This document shows positions 42,929-53,460 of a stretch of 64,000 nt of DNA, piece after piece. Under the pieces are notes generated by a model. The model was not told where the DNA came from. It saw only the letters and a program-made list of their open reading frames with translations, and did no database searches. The DNA comes from Variovorax beijingensis (GTDB lineage Bacteria > Pseudomonadota > Gammaproteobacteria > Burkholderiales > Burkholderiaceae_C). The DNA lies in the NCBI RefSeq assembly GCF_007828835.1, contig NZ_VIVL01000002.1, forward strand, positions 1 through 64,000, in the 5' to 3' direction. The first letter of the stretch is position 1. Each line of letters opens with the position of its first letter. Made by a program: the position numbers and the translations under genes.

Positions 42929-45046
42929 ATGCGGCACCTGAAAGACCTCCCCGTATTGATCCTCGGCCTCGGTGCGTCCGGGCTGGCGATGGCGCGCTGG
43001 TGCGCGCGCCACGGCGCGGTCGTCACGGTGGCCGATACGCGGGAGGCGCCGGCGCTGCTTGCGACGCTGCGGACGGAATGGCCCGAGGTCGCGTTCATCG
43101 GCGGCCCGTTCTCGGCCGCGCTGGTCGAAGGCACACCGATCCGTGCCGTGTACCGCTCGCCGGGGCTGTCGCCCGCGACCATTGCACCGGTCGTCGATGC
43201 GGCGCGGGCCGTGGGACTGGCGGTTGGCGGCGAACTGGATCTGTTTGCACGCGCGCTGCTGGACCTGCGGACCGTCGAGCTGCCCGCGGTCGAAGCGGCA
43301 CCTGGTGTGCCGGAAGACGAGCCTGTGGTGGAGGTGCCGGCGGAGCCCGCCGCAGAACCCGAGGCGCAGGGCGAATTGCCGCTCGCTGGTGAACCGGCGG
43401 AAGCTGTGGCGGTCGCGGCACCGCAAGAGCCGGCAACGCCCGAGATGCCGGAAGCGGCAGAGCCCGCTGCCGCTGCCGATGTGGCAGAAGCCGAACCCGC
43501 ACCGCCCACCGCGCAGGCCGAAGCCATGCCGCGCGACCCGTCGCTGAACGTTCCCGCCGCGCCGCCGCCCGAAGAAGAGCAACAGCCGGCGCAGGAAGAG
43601 GCGCCGGCAGCCGAGGCGCAAGAAGCCTCCGCCCCCGCGCCGGCACCCGCACCGGCCTCCGCCATCGTGTCGCGCCTGCCGACCCCCGGCCAGCCCTACG
43701 TCCCCACGGCCGCCAGGGAGGCCGCCGAGTTCGTCGCGAAGATCGCCGAACTCTCCGCCACCAACCCGGCCTCCGCCGCGGTCGAGGAAGAAGACACGCC
43801 GCAGCTCAAGCTGGTGCCGATCGAGGAGCCGCCGGCGCCCAAGGGCTACACGCCCGCGGTGCTCGCCGTCACCGGCACCAACGGCAAGACCACCGTCACC
43901 GCGCTCACCGGCCAGCTGGTCGAGCGCGCGGGCAAGAGCGTGGCCGTGGCCGGCAACATCGGCCCGACGCTGCTCGACACCCTGGCCGCGCACATCGATG
44001 CCGAGACGCTGCCCGACGTCTGGGTGCTCGAACTCTCGAGCTTCCAGCTGGACGGCGTGCAGGGCTTCGAGCCGACCGCCGCCACGGTGCTCAACCTCAC
44101 GCAGGACCATCTCGACTGGCATGGCGACATGCCGCATTACGCCGCGGCCAAGGCGCGCATCTTCGGCACGCAGGGCCTCATGGTGCTCAACCGCGACGAT
44201 CCCGGCGTGATGACCATGCTGCCTGCGCCTGTCAAGGTGAAGCTGCAGCGCCCGCAGGTCCGTGCCCATGTCACCTTCGGCGCCTCGATGCCGCAGCGCC
44301 CCGGCGACTACGGCATCGAACGCGTCAACGGCATGGCCTGGCTGGTGCGCGCACTCGAAGCCGACGAGACGCAGAAGCGCAAGCGCGGCGCGGTGGTCGA
44401 GGAAGAAATCTTCCTGCAGCGCCTGCTGCCCGCCGACGTGCTGCGCATCCGCGGCCGCCACAACGCGATGAACGCACTGGCGGCGCTCGCGCTGGCCAGC
44501 GCCGCCGGCTGCCCGCTCGGCCCCATGCTTTATGGCCTGCGCGAATACCGCGGCGAGCCGCACCGCGTGGAGCCGATCGCCATCGTCGACGAGGTCGAGT
44601 ACTTCGACGACAGCAAGGGCACCAACGTCGGTGCAACGGTCGCCGCGCTCAACGGCCTGGGCGAAGACCGGCGCGTGGTCGTGATCCTCGGCGGCGAGGG
44701 CAAGGGCCAGGACTTCGAACCACTGGCCGCGCCCGTGGCGCAGTACGCGCGCGCCGTGGTGCTCATCGGCCGCGATGCGCCGCTGATCGAGCAGGCGCTG
44801 GCCGCCACCGGTGCTTCGCTGATGCACGCGGGCTCGATGCAGGAGGCCGTCAAGCTGGCCGCCGCGCGCGCCAACCCCGGCGATGCCGTGCTGCTGTCAC
44901 CGGCCTGTGCGAGCTTCGACATGTTCAAGGACTACGAGCACCGCGCGGCCGTGTTCCGCGAGGCCGTGCAGGCGCTTGCGGACGACCCGCGCGAGGCGGC
45001 CCCGTCGTCGAACGATGCCGACTTTTCTTCGGGAGACCCGGTTTGA
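42929..45046 (+). CDS. murD: UDP-MurNAc-L-Ala D-Glu ligase MurD with large Ala/Pro/Glu-rich insertion
   Basis: A 705-residue MurD; typical enzymes are about 440-550 residues. The N-terminal domain is normal ([24 protein letters not shown] to [11 protein letters not shown], residue 110). Residues about 112-304 are a low-complexity Ala/Pro/Glu insertion ([18 protein letters not shown] and similar), and only then comes the P-loop [11 protein letters not shown] (GTNGKT at 316-321), followed by [34 protein letters not shown] and [15 protein letters not shown]. All catalytic motifs are intact, so it should add D-Glu to UDP-MurNAc-L-Ala. The insertion is probably a flexible tether or docking segment. 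It ends in a TTGA overlap with ftsW. Confidence 0.93.
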   Translation: MRHLKDLPVLILGLGASGLAMARWCARHGAVVTVADTREAPALLATLRTEWPEVAFIGGPFSAALVEGTPIRAVYRSPGLSPATIAPVVDAARAVGLAVGGELDLFARALLDLRTVELPAVEAAPGVPEDEPVVEVPAEPAAEPEAQGELPLAGEPAEAVAVAAPQEPATPEMPEAAEPAAAADVAEAEPAPPTAQAEAMPRDPSLNVPAAPPPEEEQQPAQEEAPAAEAQEASAPAPAPAPASAIVSRLPTPGQPYVPTAAREAAEFVAKIAELSATNPASAAVEEEDTPQLKLVPIEEPPAPKGYTPAVLAVTGTNGKTTVTALTGQLVERAGKSVAVAGNIGPTLLDTLAAHIDAETLPDVWVLELSSFQLDGVQGFEPTAATVLNLTQDHLDWHGDMPHYAAAKARIFGTQGLMVLNRDDPGVMTMLPAPVKVKLQRPQVRAHVTFGASMPQRPGDYGIERVNGMAWLVRALEADETQKRKRGAVVEEEIFLQRLLPADVLRIRGRHNAMNALAALALASAAGCPLGPMLYGLREYRGEPHRVEPIAIVDEVEYFDDSKGTNVGATVAALNGLGEDRRVVVILGGEGKGQDFEPLAAPVAQYARAVVLIGRDAPLIEQALAATGASLMHAGSMQEAVKLAAARANPGDAVLLSPACASFDMFKDYEHRAAVFREAVQALADDPREAAPSSNDADFSSGDPV

Positions 45047-46341
45047 ACACCACGGCCGCCGGCGCCACGCCCAACGCAAAGACCAGCCGTTTCGGCGGCT
45101 GGTTCCGGCGCGCACGCAGCGGCATCGATTCGCTGCCGGTGCACCTGCCGGTGCGGCTGGGCGGCGCCGGCGTCACGCAGACCAAGGCCGCGCCGATGCG
45201 CGTGCTGGGCTTCGACCAGGCGCTGGTCTGGGTCACCGTGGCGCTGCTCACCTGGGGCCTGGTGATGGTCTATTCGGCCTCCATCGCGCTGCCGGACAAC
45301 CCGCGCTTCGCGCGTGCGGGCTACAGCGCGTCGTTCTTCCTCACGCGGCACGCGGCCTCGGTGGTGTTCGCGTTCATCGCGGCGCTGCTGGCCTTCCAGA
45401 TTCCCATGAAGACCTGGGAGCGCGCCGCACCCTGGCTCTTCGTGGCCTCGCTGCTGCTGCTGGTGGCGGTGCTCATTCCGCACATCGGCATCAACGTCAA
45501 TGGCGCGCGGCGCTGGCTGCCGCTGGGCTTCATGCGCTTCCAGCCGTCCGAGCTCGCCAAGCTCGCGATGGTGCTCTATGCCGCCAGCTACATGGTGCGC
45601 AAGATGGAGATCAAGGAACGCTTCTTCCGCGCCGTGCTGCCGATGGGCGTGGCGGTGGTGGTGGTCGGCATGCTGGTGATGGCCGAACCCGACATGGGTG
45701 CATTCATGGTGATTGCCGTGATTGCCATGGGCATCCTGTTCCTGGGCGGCGTGAACGCGCGCATGTTCTTCGTGATCGCGGCGCTGGTGGTGGTGGCCTT
45801 CGGCACCATCGTGGCCACCAGCTCGTGGCGCCGCGAGCGCATCTTCGCGTACCTCGATCCGTGGAGCGAGGAGCACGCGCTGGGCAAGGGCTACCAGCTG
45901 TCGCACTCGCTGATCGCCATCGGCCGCGGCGAGGTCTTCGGCGTCGGCCTGGGCGGCAGCGTCGAGAAGCTGCACTGGCTGCCCGAGGCGCACACCGACT
46001 TCCTGCTCGCGGTGATCGGCGAGGAGTTCGGCCTGGTCGGCGTGCTGCTGATCATCGGCCTGTTCCTCTGGCTGACGCGCCGCGTCATGCACATCGGCCG
46101 CCAGGCGATCGCGCTCGACCGCGTGTTCTCGGGCCTCGTGGCGCAGGGCGTGGGCGTGTGGATCGGCTTCCAGGCCTTCATCAACATGGGCGTGAACCTC
46201 GGCGCACTGCCAACCAAGGGGCTCACCTTGCCGCTGATGAGCTTCGGCGGCTCGGCCATCCTGATGAACCTGGTGGCGCTCGCTGTCGTGCTGCGCATCG
46301 ACTACGAGAACCGCGTGTTGATGCGGGGGGGACGCATATGA
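45043..46341 (+). CDS. ftsW: Septal peptidoglycan polymerase FtsW
   Basis: A 432-residue SEDS glycosyltransferase starting at TTG 45043, which overlaps the murD stop. A basic cytoplasmic N-terminus of about 60 residues precedes ten hydrophobic helices. Family marks are [63 protein letters not shown] and the C-terminal [16 protein letters not shown]. It polymerises lipid II at the septum together with FtsI. murG overlaps its stop (ATGA). Confidence 0.95.
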   Translation: MNTTAAGATPNAKTSRFGGWFRRARSGIDSLPVHLPVRLGGAGVTQTKAAPMRVLGFDQALVWVTVALLTWGLVMVYSASIALPDNPRFARAGYSASFFLTRHAASVVFAFIAALLAFQIPMKTWERAAPWLFVASLLLLVAVLIPHIGINVNGARRWLPLGFMRFQPSELAKLAMVLYAASYMVRKMEIKERFFRAVLPMGVAVVVVGMLVMAEPDMGAFMVIAVIAMGILFLGGVNARMFFVIAALVVVAFGTIVATSSWRRERIFAYLDPWSEEHALGKGYQLSHSLIAIGRGEVFGVGLGGSVEKLHWLPEAHTDFLLAVIGEEFGLVGVLLIIGLFLWLTRRVMHIGRQAIALDRVFSGLVAQGVGVWIGFQAFINMGVNLGALPTKGLTLPLMSFGGSAILMNLVALAVVLRIDYENRVLMRGGRI

Positions 46342-47402
46342 CCGGCCGCACCGCACTCGTCATGGCCGGCGGCACCGGCGGCCACATCTTCCCGGGGCTC
46401 GCGGTGGCCGAGGCGCTGCGCGAGCGCGGCTGGCGCGTGCACTGGCTGGGCGCGCCCGGCAGCATGGAAGAAAAGCTCGTGCCGCCGCGCGGCTTTGCCT
46501 TCGAGCCGGTGCAGTTCGGCGGCGTGCGCGGCAAGGGGCCGCTCACGCTGTTCCTGCTGCCGCTGCGGCTTCTGCGCGCGTTCTGGCAGAGCATCGGCGT
46601 GGTGCGCCGCGTGCAGCCCCACGTCGTCGTCGGCCTCGGCGGCTACATCACCTTTCCGGGCGGAATGATGAGCGTGCTGCTCAACAAGCCGCTGGTGCTG
46701 CATGAGCAGAACTCGGTGGCCGGCCTTGCCAACAAGGTGCTGGCGGGTGTGGCCGACCGCGTGTTCACGGCCTTCCCCAACGTGCTGAAGAAGGCGCAGT
46801 GGGTGGGCAACCCGCTGCGCGCGGCGTTCACCTCGCAACCCGAGCCGGCCGTGCGCTTCGCAGGCCGCAGCGGACCGCTGCGGCTCCTGGTGGTGGGCGG
46901 CAGCCTGGGGGCCAAGGCGCTCAACGCCGTGGTGCCGCAGGCGCTGGCGCGCATCGCGCCGGCCGCGCGCCCGCGGGTGCTGCACCAGAGCGGCGCCAAA
47001 CAGATCGACGAGCTGCGCGCCAACTATGCGGCAGCCGGCGTGGAGGGCGAACTCACGCCCTTCATCGAAGACACCGCGCAGGCCTATGCCGACGCCGACA
47101 TCATCGTCGCGCGCGCCGGGGCCAGCACCGTGACAGAAATCGCGGCCGTCGGCGCAGCAGCGCTGTTCGTGCCTTTTCCCTCGGCGGTCGACGACCACCA
47201 GACCACCAACGCGCGCTTCCTCGTCGACGCGGGCGGCGGATGGCTGGTGCAGCAGGCCGACCTCACTCCTGAATTGCTGGCTGATTTGCTACAGAAAACC
47301 GAGCGCACCGCGCTGATCGACAAGGCCACCAGGGCCAAAACCATGCAGAAGACCGAAGCCGTCGAGGCCGTCGTCCGCGCCTGCGAGGAGCTTGCCAGAT
47401 GA
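46338..47402 (+). CDS. murG: UDP-GlcNAc transferase MurG
   Basis: A 354-residue peripheral membrane GT-B glycosyltransferase converting lipid I to lipid II. Motifs are [61 protein letters not shown], and the UDP-GlcNAc site [40 protein letters not shown]. The ATG at 46338 overlaps the ftsW stop and its own stop overlaps murC (ATGA). Confidence 0.96.
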   Translation: MTGRTALVMAGGTGGHIFPGLAVAEALRERGWRVHWLGAPGSMEEKLVPPRGFAFEPVQFGGVRGKGPLTLFLLPLRLLRAFWQSIGVVRRVQPHVVVGLGGYITFPGGMMSVLLNKPLVLHEQNSVAGLANKVLAGVADRVFTAFPNVLKKAQWVGNPLRAAFTSQPEPAVRFAGRSGPLRLLVVGGSLGAKALNAVVPQALARIAPAARPRVLHQSGAKQIDELRANYAAAGVEGELTPFIEDTAQAYADADIIVARAGASTVTEIAAVGAAALFVPFPSAVDDHQTTNARFLVDAGGGWLVQQADLTPELLADLLQKTERTALIDKATRAKTMQKTEAVEAVVRACEELAR

Positions 47403-48853
47403 AGCACGCGATCCGTCACATCCATTTCGTGGGCATCGGCGGCTCGGGCATGAGCGGCATCGCCGAGGTGCTGTTCAACCTGGGCTACCGCATCACCGGT
47501 TCCGACCTGGCCGACAGCGCCACCCTGCGCCGGCTCGCGGGCCTGGGCATCGGCACCTTCGTGGGCCATGCCGCTGCGCACATCGACGGCGCGGATGCGG
47601 TCGTCACTTCCACCGCGGTGCAGTCGGACAACCCCGAGGTGCTGGCCGCGCGCGAGAAGCGCATTCCCGTGGTGCCGCGTGCGCTGATGCTGGCCGAACT
47701 GATGCGGCTCAAGCAGGGCATCGCGATCGCGGGCACGCACGGCAAGACCACCACCACCAGCCTGGTGGCGAGCGTGCTCGATGCGGCCGGGCTCGATCCC
47801 ACCTTCGTGATCGGCGGGCGCCTGAACAGCGCCGGCGCCAACGCGCAGCTCGGCAGCGGCGACTACATCGTGGTGGAAGCCGACGAGTCGGACGCCTCGT
47901 TCCTGAACCTGCTGCCCGTGATGGCAGTGGTCACGAACATCGATGCCGACCACATGGAAACCTACGGGCACGACTTCGCAAGGCTCAAGAAGGCTTTTGT
48001 CGATTTCCTGCACCGCATGCCGTTCTATGGCGTGGCCATCCTGTGCACCGACGATCCGGCGGTGCGCGACATCGTGGCCGAAGTCACCTGCCCGGTGACG
48101 AGCTACGGCTTCGGCGAGGAAGCCCAGGTGCGCGCGATCGACGTGCGCGCGGTGGGCGGCCAGATGCATTTCACGGCCCAGCGGCGCAACGGCGTCACGC
48201 TGCCCGACCTGCCGATCGTGCTGAACCTGCCGGGCGAGCACAACGTGCGCAACGCGCTTTCGGTGATCGCGGTGGCGGTGGAGCTCGGCATTCCCGACGA
48301 AGCGGTGCAGCGCGGACTGGCCGGCTTCAAGGGCGTGGGCCGCCGCTTCCAGAGCTATGGCGAGGTGGCCGCGCAGGGCGAGCCGGCCGGCAGCTTCACG
48401 GTGATCGACGACTACGGCCATCACCCGGTCGAGATGGCCGCGACCATTGCCGCCGCGCGCGGCGCGTTCCCGGGGCGCCGGCTGGTGCTGGCCTTCCAGC
48501 CGCACCGCTACACCCGCACGCGCGACTGCTTCGAGGACTTCGTCAAGGTCATCGGCAATGCCGACGCGGTGCTGCTGGGCGAGGTCTATGCCGCGGGCGA
48601 GCCGCCCATCGTGGCAGCGGACGGCCGCACGCTGGCGCGCGCCCTGCGCGTGGCCGGCAAGGTGGAGCCGGTGTTCGTCGACGACATCGGCGCCATGCCG
48701 CAGGCCATCCTGGACAACGCGCGCGCCGGCGACGTGGTGCTTTGCATGGGTGCGGGCTCCATTGGCGCCGTGCCGGGCAAGGTGGTTGAAATTGCAGCCG
48801 CGGCATCGCTGCCGCCAACAACGCGCAGCAGGCGCAAGGGGGAGGCAGCATGA
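47399..48853 (+). CDS. murC: UDP-MurNAc L-alanine ligase MurC
   Basis: A 484-residue Mur ligase catalysing the first amino-acid addition to UDP-MurNAc. It has [24 protein letters not shown] (N-terminal nucleotide fold), [18 protein letters not shown] (P-loop), [32 protein letters not shown], and [18 protein letters not shown]. Starts and stops overlap murG and ddl by four bases each, so translation is coupled along murG-murC-ddl. Confidence 0.96.
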   Translation: MKHAIRHIHFVGIGGSGMSGIAEVLFNLGYRITGSDLADSATLRRLAGLGIGTFVGHAAAHIDGADAVVTSTAVQSDNPEVLAAREKRIPVVPRALMLAELMRLKQGIAIAGTHGKTTTTSLVASVLDAAGLDPTFVIGGRLNSAGANAQLGSGDYIVVEADESDASFLNLLPVMAVVTNIDADHMETYGHDFARLKKAFVDFLHRMPFYGVAILCTDDPAVRDIVAEVTCPVTSYGFGEEAQVRAIDVRAVGGQMHFTAQRRNGVTLPDLPIVLNLPGEHNVRNALSVIAVAVELGIPDEAVQRGLAGFKGVGRRFQSYGEVAAQGEPAGSFTVIDDYGHHPVEMAATIAAARGAFPGRRLVLAFQPHRYTRTRDCFEDFVKVIGNADAVLLGEVYAAGEPPIVAADGRTLARALRVAGKVEPVFVDDIGAMPQAILDNARAGDVVLCMGAGSIGAVPGKVVEIAAAASLPPTTRSRRKGEAA

Positions 48854-49821
48854 GCCTTCAGGATCCAAAGCAATTCGGCAAGGTGGCCGTGCTGTTCGGC
48901 GGAAGCTCCGCCGAGCGCGAAATCTCGCTCCTTTCCGGCAATGGCGTGCTCGGGGCGCTGCGCTCGCGCGGTGTCGATGCGCATGCCTTCGATCCCGCCG
49001 AGCGCGACCTGGTCGAGCTGCGGCGCGAGGGTTTCGCGCGCTGCTTCATCGCGCTGCACGGCCGGCACGGCGAGGACGGCACGGTGCAGGGCGCGCTCGA
49101 GCTGCTCGGTATTCCCTATACCGGCTCGGGCGTGATGGCTTCGAGCGTGGCCATGGACAAGGTCATGACCAAGCGCATCTGGCAGGCCGACGGGCTGCCG
49201 ACGCCCAGGTACGTGCGCCTGGCTTTCGACCAGCAAAGCCGCGAGCAGATCCGCGCCGTGCCCGACGTGCTCGGGCTGCCGCTCATCGTGAAGCCGCCGC
49301 GCGAGGGCTCGTCGATCGGCGTGACCAAGGTCGAGGGCTACTCGCAGATGCAGGATGCCGTGGCGCTGTCGGCGAAGTACGACGCCGACGTGCTGTGCGA
49401 GGAGTTCATCGAAGGCGAGGAAGTGACCTGCGCCGTGCTCGGCAGCGGCCTCGACGCCCGTGCGCTGCCCGTGGTGCGCATTGCCGCGCCCGAAGGCGCC
49501 TACGACTACCAGAACAAGTACTTCACCGACGACGTGAAGTACCACTGCCCGAGCGGCCTGCCCGAAGCCGAGGAGCACGAGATCCAGCGCATCACGCTGG
49601 CCGCGTACCACACACTCGGCTGCCGCGGCTGGGGCCGCGCCGACGTGATGATCCGCGCGAGCGACCGCAAGCCTTTCCTGCTCGAGATGAACACCTCGCC
49701 CGGCATGACCAGCCATTCGCTGGTGCCCATGTCGGCGCGCGCATCGGGCATCGCCTACGAAGACTTGTGCCTGCGCGTGCTGGCCTCGGCTTCGCTGGAT
49801 GCCGCGGGGGGAGCGCAATAG
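48850..49821 (+). CDS. ddl: D-alanine-D-alanine ligase
   Basis: A 323-residue ATP-grasp enzyme (DdlB type) making the D-Ala-D-Ala used by MurF and later cleaved by transpeptidases. Motifs are [72 protein letters not shown], and the metal site [34 protein letters not shown]. It overlaps murC, and ftsQ starts two bases after its stop. Confidence 0.95.
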   Translation: MSLQDPKQFGKVAVLFGGSSAEREISLLSGNGVLGALRSRGVDAHAFDPAERDLVELRREGFARCFIALHGRHGEDGTVQGALELLGIPYTGSGVMASSVAMDKVMTKRIWQADGLPTPRYVRLAFDQQSREQIRAVPDVLGLPLIVKPPREGSSIGVTKVEGYSQMQDAVALSAKYDADVLCEEFIEGEEVTCAVLGSGLDARALPVVRIAAPEGAYDYQNKYFTDDVKYHCPSGLPEAEEHEIQRITLAAYHTLGCRGWGRADVMIRASDRKPFLLEMNTSPGMTSHSLVPMSARASGIAYEDLCLRVLASASLDAAGGAQ

Positions 49822-49823
49822 CC

Positions 49824-50612
49824 ATGGCCGACAGCATCCCTGTTCCGTTCGACGTCAAGCTCATGAACATCGTCTCGAACCTGGCGTTCGTGGTGGTGGC
49901 GCTCATGCTGCTGGCGGCGGGCGCATGGTGGGTGCTGCGCCAGCCGTTCTTTCCGATCGGCGGCATCAAGGTCGATGGCGACGTGACGCACAACAACGCC
50001 GTGACGCTGCGCGCCAACGTCGCGCCGCAACTCGCGGGCAACTTCTTCACCGTCGACCTGGCGCGTGCGAGAACCGCTTTCGAGTCGGTGCCCTGGGTGC
50101 GCAAGGCGGTGGTGCGGCGCGAGTTCCCGAACAAGCTGCGCGTGACGCTGACCGAGCAGGTGCCGGTGGCCAACTGGGGCGACGAGGCCGGCTCGAAGCT
50201 GATCAACGGCTTTGGCGAGGTGTTCGAAGCCAACGTGGCCGAGGTGGACGACCGGCTGCCGCGGCTCGACGGTCCCATCGAGCAGGCCGGGCAGGTGCTT
50301 GGCATGTACCGCGTGATTGCGCCGCTGTTCCCGCCCTACGACTTCAGCGTGGAAGAACTCACGCTGTCGAGCCGGGGCAGCTGGAAGGCGGTGCTGGACA
50401 CCGGCGCCGAGATCGAGCTGGGCCGCGGCCAGGCCGAGGAGGTGACGGCCCGCACGCAGCGTTTCCTGAAGACCGTGACCCAGGTCGCGGGCCAGTACCG
50501 CCGCACCGCGGCGGACGTCGAGGGGGCCGACCTGCGGCACAACGACGCCTATGCGCTGCGTCTTCGCGGCGTCACCACGGTCGTTGCCGACCCCAAGACG
50601 AAGAAGAAATAG
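49824..50612 (+). CDS. ftsQ: Cell division protein FtsQ
   Basis: A 262-residue bitopic membrane protein. A short cytoplasmic N-terminus and one helix (VSNLAFVVVALMLLAAGAWWVL) precede a POTRA domain (FFPIGGIKVDGDVTHNNAVTLRANVAPQLAGNFFTVDLARAR) and the beta domain (KLRVTLTEQVPVANWGDEAGSKLINGFGEVF). It recruits FtsL and FtsB to the divisome. The C-terminus is a basic KTKKK. It lies between ddl and ftsA, as in most proteobacteria. Confidence 0.94.
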   Translation: MADSIPVPFDVKLMNIVSNLAFVVVALMLLAAGAWWVLRQPFFPIGGIKVDGDVTHNNAVTLRANVAPQLAGNFFTVDLARARTAFESVPWVRKAVVRREFPNKLRVTLTEQVPVANWGDEAGSKLINGFGEVFEANVAEVDDRLPRLDGPIEQAGQVLGMYRVIAPLFPPYDFSVEELTLSSRGSWKAVLDTGAEIELGRGQAEEVTARTQRFLKTVTQVAGQYRRTAADVEGADLRHNDAYALRLRGVTTVVADPKTKKK

Positions 50613-50635
50613 ATAGCGAATACCGAGGACATTCA

Positions 50636-51865
50636 ATGCCCAAAGAATACAAAGACCTGGTTGTCGGACTCGACATCGGAACCGCCAAGGTGATGGTGGT
50701 CGTCGCCGAGGTGCTGCCCGGCGGCGAACTCAAGCTGGCGGGGCTCGGCATCGCGCCGAGCAACGGCCTCAAGCGAGGCGTGGTGGTGAACATCGACGCC
50801 ACGGTGCAGAGCATCCAGCAGGCCTTGAAGGAGGCCGAGCTGATGGCCGACTGCAAGATCAGCCGCGTCTACACCGGCATCACCGGCAGCCACATCCGCG
50901 GCATCAATTCGAGCGGCATGGTGGCGGTGAAGGACAAGGAGGTCACGCCCGCCGACGTGGCCCGCGTGGTGGAAACCGCGCGCGCCATCAACATCTCGAG
51001 CGACCAGCGCCTGCTGCTGGTGGAGCCGCAGGAATTCGTGATCGACGGGCAGGACGTGAAGGAGCCGATCGGCATGAGCGGCATGCGGCTCGAGGCCAAG
51101 GTGCACATCGTGACCGGCGCGCAGAGCGCGGCCGAGAACATCATCAAGTGCGTGCGCCGCTGCGGCCTCGAGGTCGACCAGCTGATGCTCAATCCGCTGG
51201 CCTCCAGCCAGGCGGTGCTGACCGAGGACGAGCGCGAGCTCGGCGTGGTGCTGGTGGACATCGGCGCGGGCACCACCGACGTGGCCATCTTCACCAACGG
51301 CGCGATCCGCCACACGGCGGTGATCCCGATCGCGGGCGACCTGATCACCAGCGACATCGCGATGGCGCTGCGCACGCCCACCAAGGACGCGGAAGACATC
51401 AAGGTCGAAAACGGCTATGCCAAGCAGCTGCTGGCCGACCCCGACACGCAGGTGGAAGTGCCGGGCCTGGGCGACCGCGGTCCGCGCATGCTGAGCAAGC
51501 AGGCGCTGGCCGGCGTGATCGAGCCGCGCATCGAGGAGATCTTCTCGCTGGTGCAGCAGGTGGTGCGCGAGTCGGGCTACGAAGAGGTGCTGTCCTCGGG
51601 CGTGGTGCTCACGGGCGGCAGCGCGGTGATGCCCGGTATGGTCGAGCTCGGCGAGGACATCTTCCTGAAGCCGGTGCGGCGCGGCATTCCGAAGTATTCG
51701 AGCGCGCTCTCCGACATGGTGGCGCAGCCGCGCGCCGCCACCGTGATGGGCCTGCTCGAGGAAGCACGCTTCGCACGCATGCGCGGCTTCAAGGTCGCGC
51801 AGAAGAACGGATCCGTAAAGACTGCGTTCGGGCGTTTCAAGGACTTCATCGTGGGGAACTTCTGA
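50636..51865 (+). CDS. ftsA: Cell division protein FtsA
   Basis: A 409-residue actin-like ATPase that tethers FtsZ to the membrane. The phosphate-1 loop VVGLDIGTAKVMVVVAE, the 1C domain, VDIGAGTTDVAIFTNGAIRHT (phosphate 2) and VVLTGGSAVMPGMVELGEDIF (adenosine motif) are seen. The C-terminal amphipathic membrane-targeting helix is SVKTAFGRFKDFIVGNF. The ATG at 50636 is 23 bases after the ftsQ stop. Confidence 0.95.
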   Translation: MPKEYKDLVVGLDIGTAKVMVVVAEVLPGGELKLAGLGIAPSNGLKRGVVVNIDATVQSIQQALKEAELMADCKISRVYTGITGSHIRGINSSGMVAVKDKEVTPADVARVVETARAINISSDQRLLLVEPQEFVIDGQDVKEPIGMSGMRLEAKVHIVTGAQSAAENIIKCVRRCGLEVDQLMLNPLASSQAVLTEDERELGVVLVDIGAGTTDVAIFTNGAIRHTAVIPIAGDLITSDIAMALRTPTKDAEDIKVENGYAKQLLADPDTQVEVPGLGDRGPRMLSKQALAGVIEPRIEEIFSLVQQVVRESGYEEVLSSGVVLTGGSAVMPGMVELGEDIFLKPVRRGIPKYSSALSDMVAQPRAATVMGLLEEARFARMRGFKVAQKNGSVKTAFGRFKDFIVGNF

Positions 51866-52021
51866 CCATGAACCACTCCCCACTCTGGCTCGCACGCGGC
51901 GGTCCGCCCTTGCATTTCAACGAGCGATGGCGGCGCACGGGTCCACCGCCGCGACGACAGCTTCGTTGAACTCGTCAAGACACCAGAAAAATTCATAGAT
52001 ACACAACGGCAACTGCAAATT

Positions 52022-52027
52022 CAAGGA
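52022..52027 (+). promoter_or_regulatory. Strong ribosome-binding site of ftsZ
   Basis: AAGGAG lies 7 bases before the ftsZ ATG. It is one of the better Shine-Dalgarno sites in the cluster, fitting the high expression needed for FtsZ. The 169-base ftsA-ftsZ gap is also AT-richer near 51990-52020, where an internal promoter could lie, but I could not fix one. Confidence 0.6.
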
Positions 52028-52034
52028 GTTAGAA

Positions 52035-53255
52035 ATGACCATCGAAATGATCGAAGTCGAAGAATTCAACCAAGGCACCCAGATCAAGGTGATCGGCGTC
52101 GGCGGCGGCGGCGGCAATGCCGTCGCGCACATGATGGAGCGCGGCGTGCAGGGCGTGCAGTTCGTCTGCGCCAACACCGACGCGCAGGCGCTCCAGCGCA
52201 GCAACGCGCACAAGATCATCCAGCTGGGCACCAGCGGCCTGGGCGCGGGCAGCAAGCCCGACAAGGGCCGTGACGCGGCCGAAGCCGCGGTGGACGACAT
52301 CCGCGCCGCCATCGACGGCGCGCACATGCTGTTCATCACGGCCGGCATGGGCGGCGGCACCGGTACCGGCGCCGCACCGGTGATCGCGCGCGTGGCCAAG
52401 GAAATGGGCATCCTCACCGTGGGCGTGGTGACCAAGCCCTTCGACTGGGAAGGCGGCCGCCGCATGACCAATGCCGACGCCGGCCTGGCCGAGCTCGAGG
52501 CCAACGTCGACTCGCTGATCGTGGTGCTCAACGAGAAGCTGCTCGACGTGCTGGGCGAGGACATCACCCAGGACGAAGCCTTCGCGCATGCCAACGACGT
52601 GCTCAAGAACGCGGTGGGCGGCATCTCGGAAATCATCAACGAGTACGGCGGCGTGAACGTCGACTTCGAAGACGTGCGCACCGTGATGGGCGAGCCCGGC
52701 AAGGCCATGATGGGCACGGCCGCTGCTGCCGGCCCGGACCGCGCGCGCATTGCCGCCGAGCAGGCCGTGGCCTGCCCGCTGCTCGAAGGCATCGACCTCT
52801 CGGGCGCCAAGGGCGTGCTGGTGCTGGTGACCGCATCGAAGGGCTCGCTGAAGCTCAACGAGTCGAAGCTCGCGATGAACACCATCCGCGCCTACGCCTC
52901 GCCCGATGCGCACGTGATCTATGGCGCGGCCTACGACGAGAGCCTGGGCGACCAGATGCGCGTGACGGTGGTCGCCACCGGCCTGTCGCGCGCCGATGCG
53001 CGCCGCCAGGCACCGACGCTCGAAGTGATCCGCACCGGCACCGACAACATCCCGTTCAACGTGCCCACGCTCGGCGCCGGCCATGCGGGCCACGCCGGCC
53101 ACGGCGGCGGCAACCAGCCGAACTACGACGGCATGGCCGTTCCCAGCGTGTGGCGCACGAACCGCACCATGGCCGCGGCCAAGGTGGATGCGCTGTCGTC
53201 GGGCGGCATGGACGATTTCGAGATCCCGGCATTCCTGCGCCGTCAAGCCGATTGA
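52035..53255 (+). CDS. ftsZ: Cell division GTPase FtsZ
   Basis: A 406-residue tubulin homolog that forms the Z ring. Motifs are IKVIGVGGGGGNAVAHMM, the tubulin signature GMGGGTGTGAAPVIARVAKE, FDWEGGRRMTNADAGLAEL, and the T7 loop VNVDFEDVRTVM. A Gly/His-rich linker (GAGHAGHAGHGGG) leads to the conserved C-terminal peptide DDFEIPAFLRRQAD that binds FtsA and ZipA-like partners. The gene starts 169 bases after ftsA. Confidence 0.97.
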   Translation: MTIEMIEVEEFNQGTQIKVIGVGGGGGNAVAHMMERGVQGVQFVCANTDAQALQRSNAHKIIQLGTSGLGAGSKPDKGRDAAEAAVDDIRAAIDGAHMLFITAGMGGGTGTGAAPVIARVAKEMGILTVGVVTKPFDWEGGRRMTNADAGLAELEANVDSLIVVLNEKLLDVLGEDITQDEAFAHANDVLKNAVGGISEIINEYGGVNVDFEDVRTVMGEPGKAMMGTAAAAGPDRARIAAEQAVACPLLEGIDLSGAKGVLVLVTASKGSLKLNESKLAMNTIRAYASPDAHVIYGAAYDESLGDQMRVTVVATGLSRADARRQAPTLEVIRTGTDNIPFNVPTLGAGHAGHAGHGGGNQPNYDGMAVPSVWRTNRTMAAAKVDALSSGGMDDFEIPAFLRRQAD

Positions 53256-53269
53256 CGGCAAGGCAACCG

Positions 53270-53367
53270 AACGCAGAGGGCACGAAGGTTCGCAAGGGGT
53301 ACGGGGAAGACCTGAAAGGGACTTCTGCCGGCTCTAGGCGCTGCGTCCGCTTCGTGCCCTTTGCGTC
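53270..53367. repeat. Inverted repeat downstream of ftsZ
   Basis: CGCAGAGGGCACGAAG near 53271-53286 is the reverse complement, with one mismatch, of CTTCGTGCCCTTTGCG near 53351-53366. The intervening 60 bases hold no gene. It looks like a REP-type element and may separate ftsZ from lpxC transcription. Confidence 0.55.
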
Positions 53368-53447
53368 CATCGCCGGTCGGTGGGCATAGAACCCATGTCT
53401 ATCGCTGCCATAGCGAGGGGAATAGGGCGGCACGGGCGCCGCGCGCC

Positions 53448-53453
53448 TAAAAT
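53448..53453 (+). promoter_or_regulatory. Candidate -10 for leaderless lpxC transcript
   Basis: TAAAAT ends 7 bases before the GTG at 53461, placing a start site at the first codon. No Shine-Dalgarno and no clear -35 are present. Confidence 0.4.
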
Positions 53454-53460
53454 CTTCGGC

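Noticed and set aside
51868..51969. A 33-codon ORF between ftsA and ftsZ (MNHSPLWLARGG...)
   Set aside because: It has no clear ribosome-binding site, no coupling to ftsZ and no recognisable feature. Unlike the ftsL-ftsI mini-ORF it overlaps neither neighbour.
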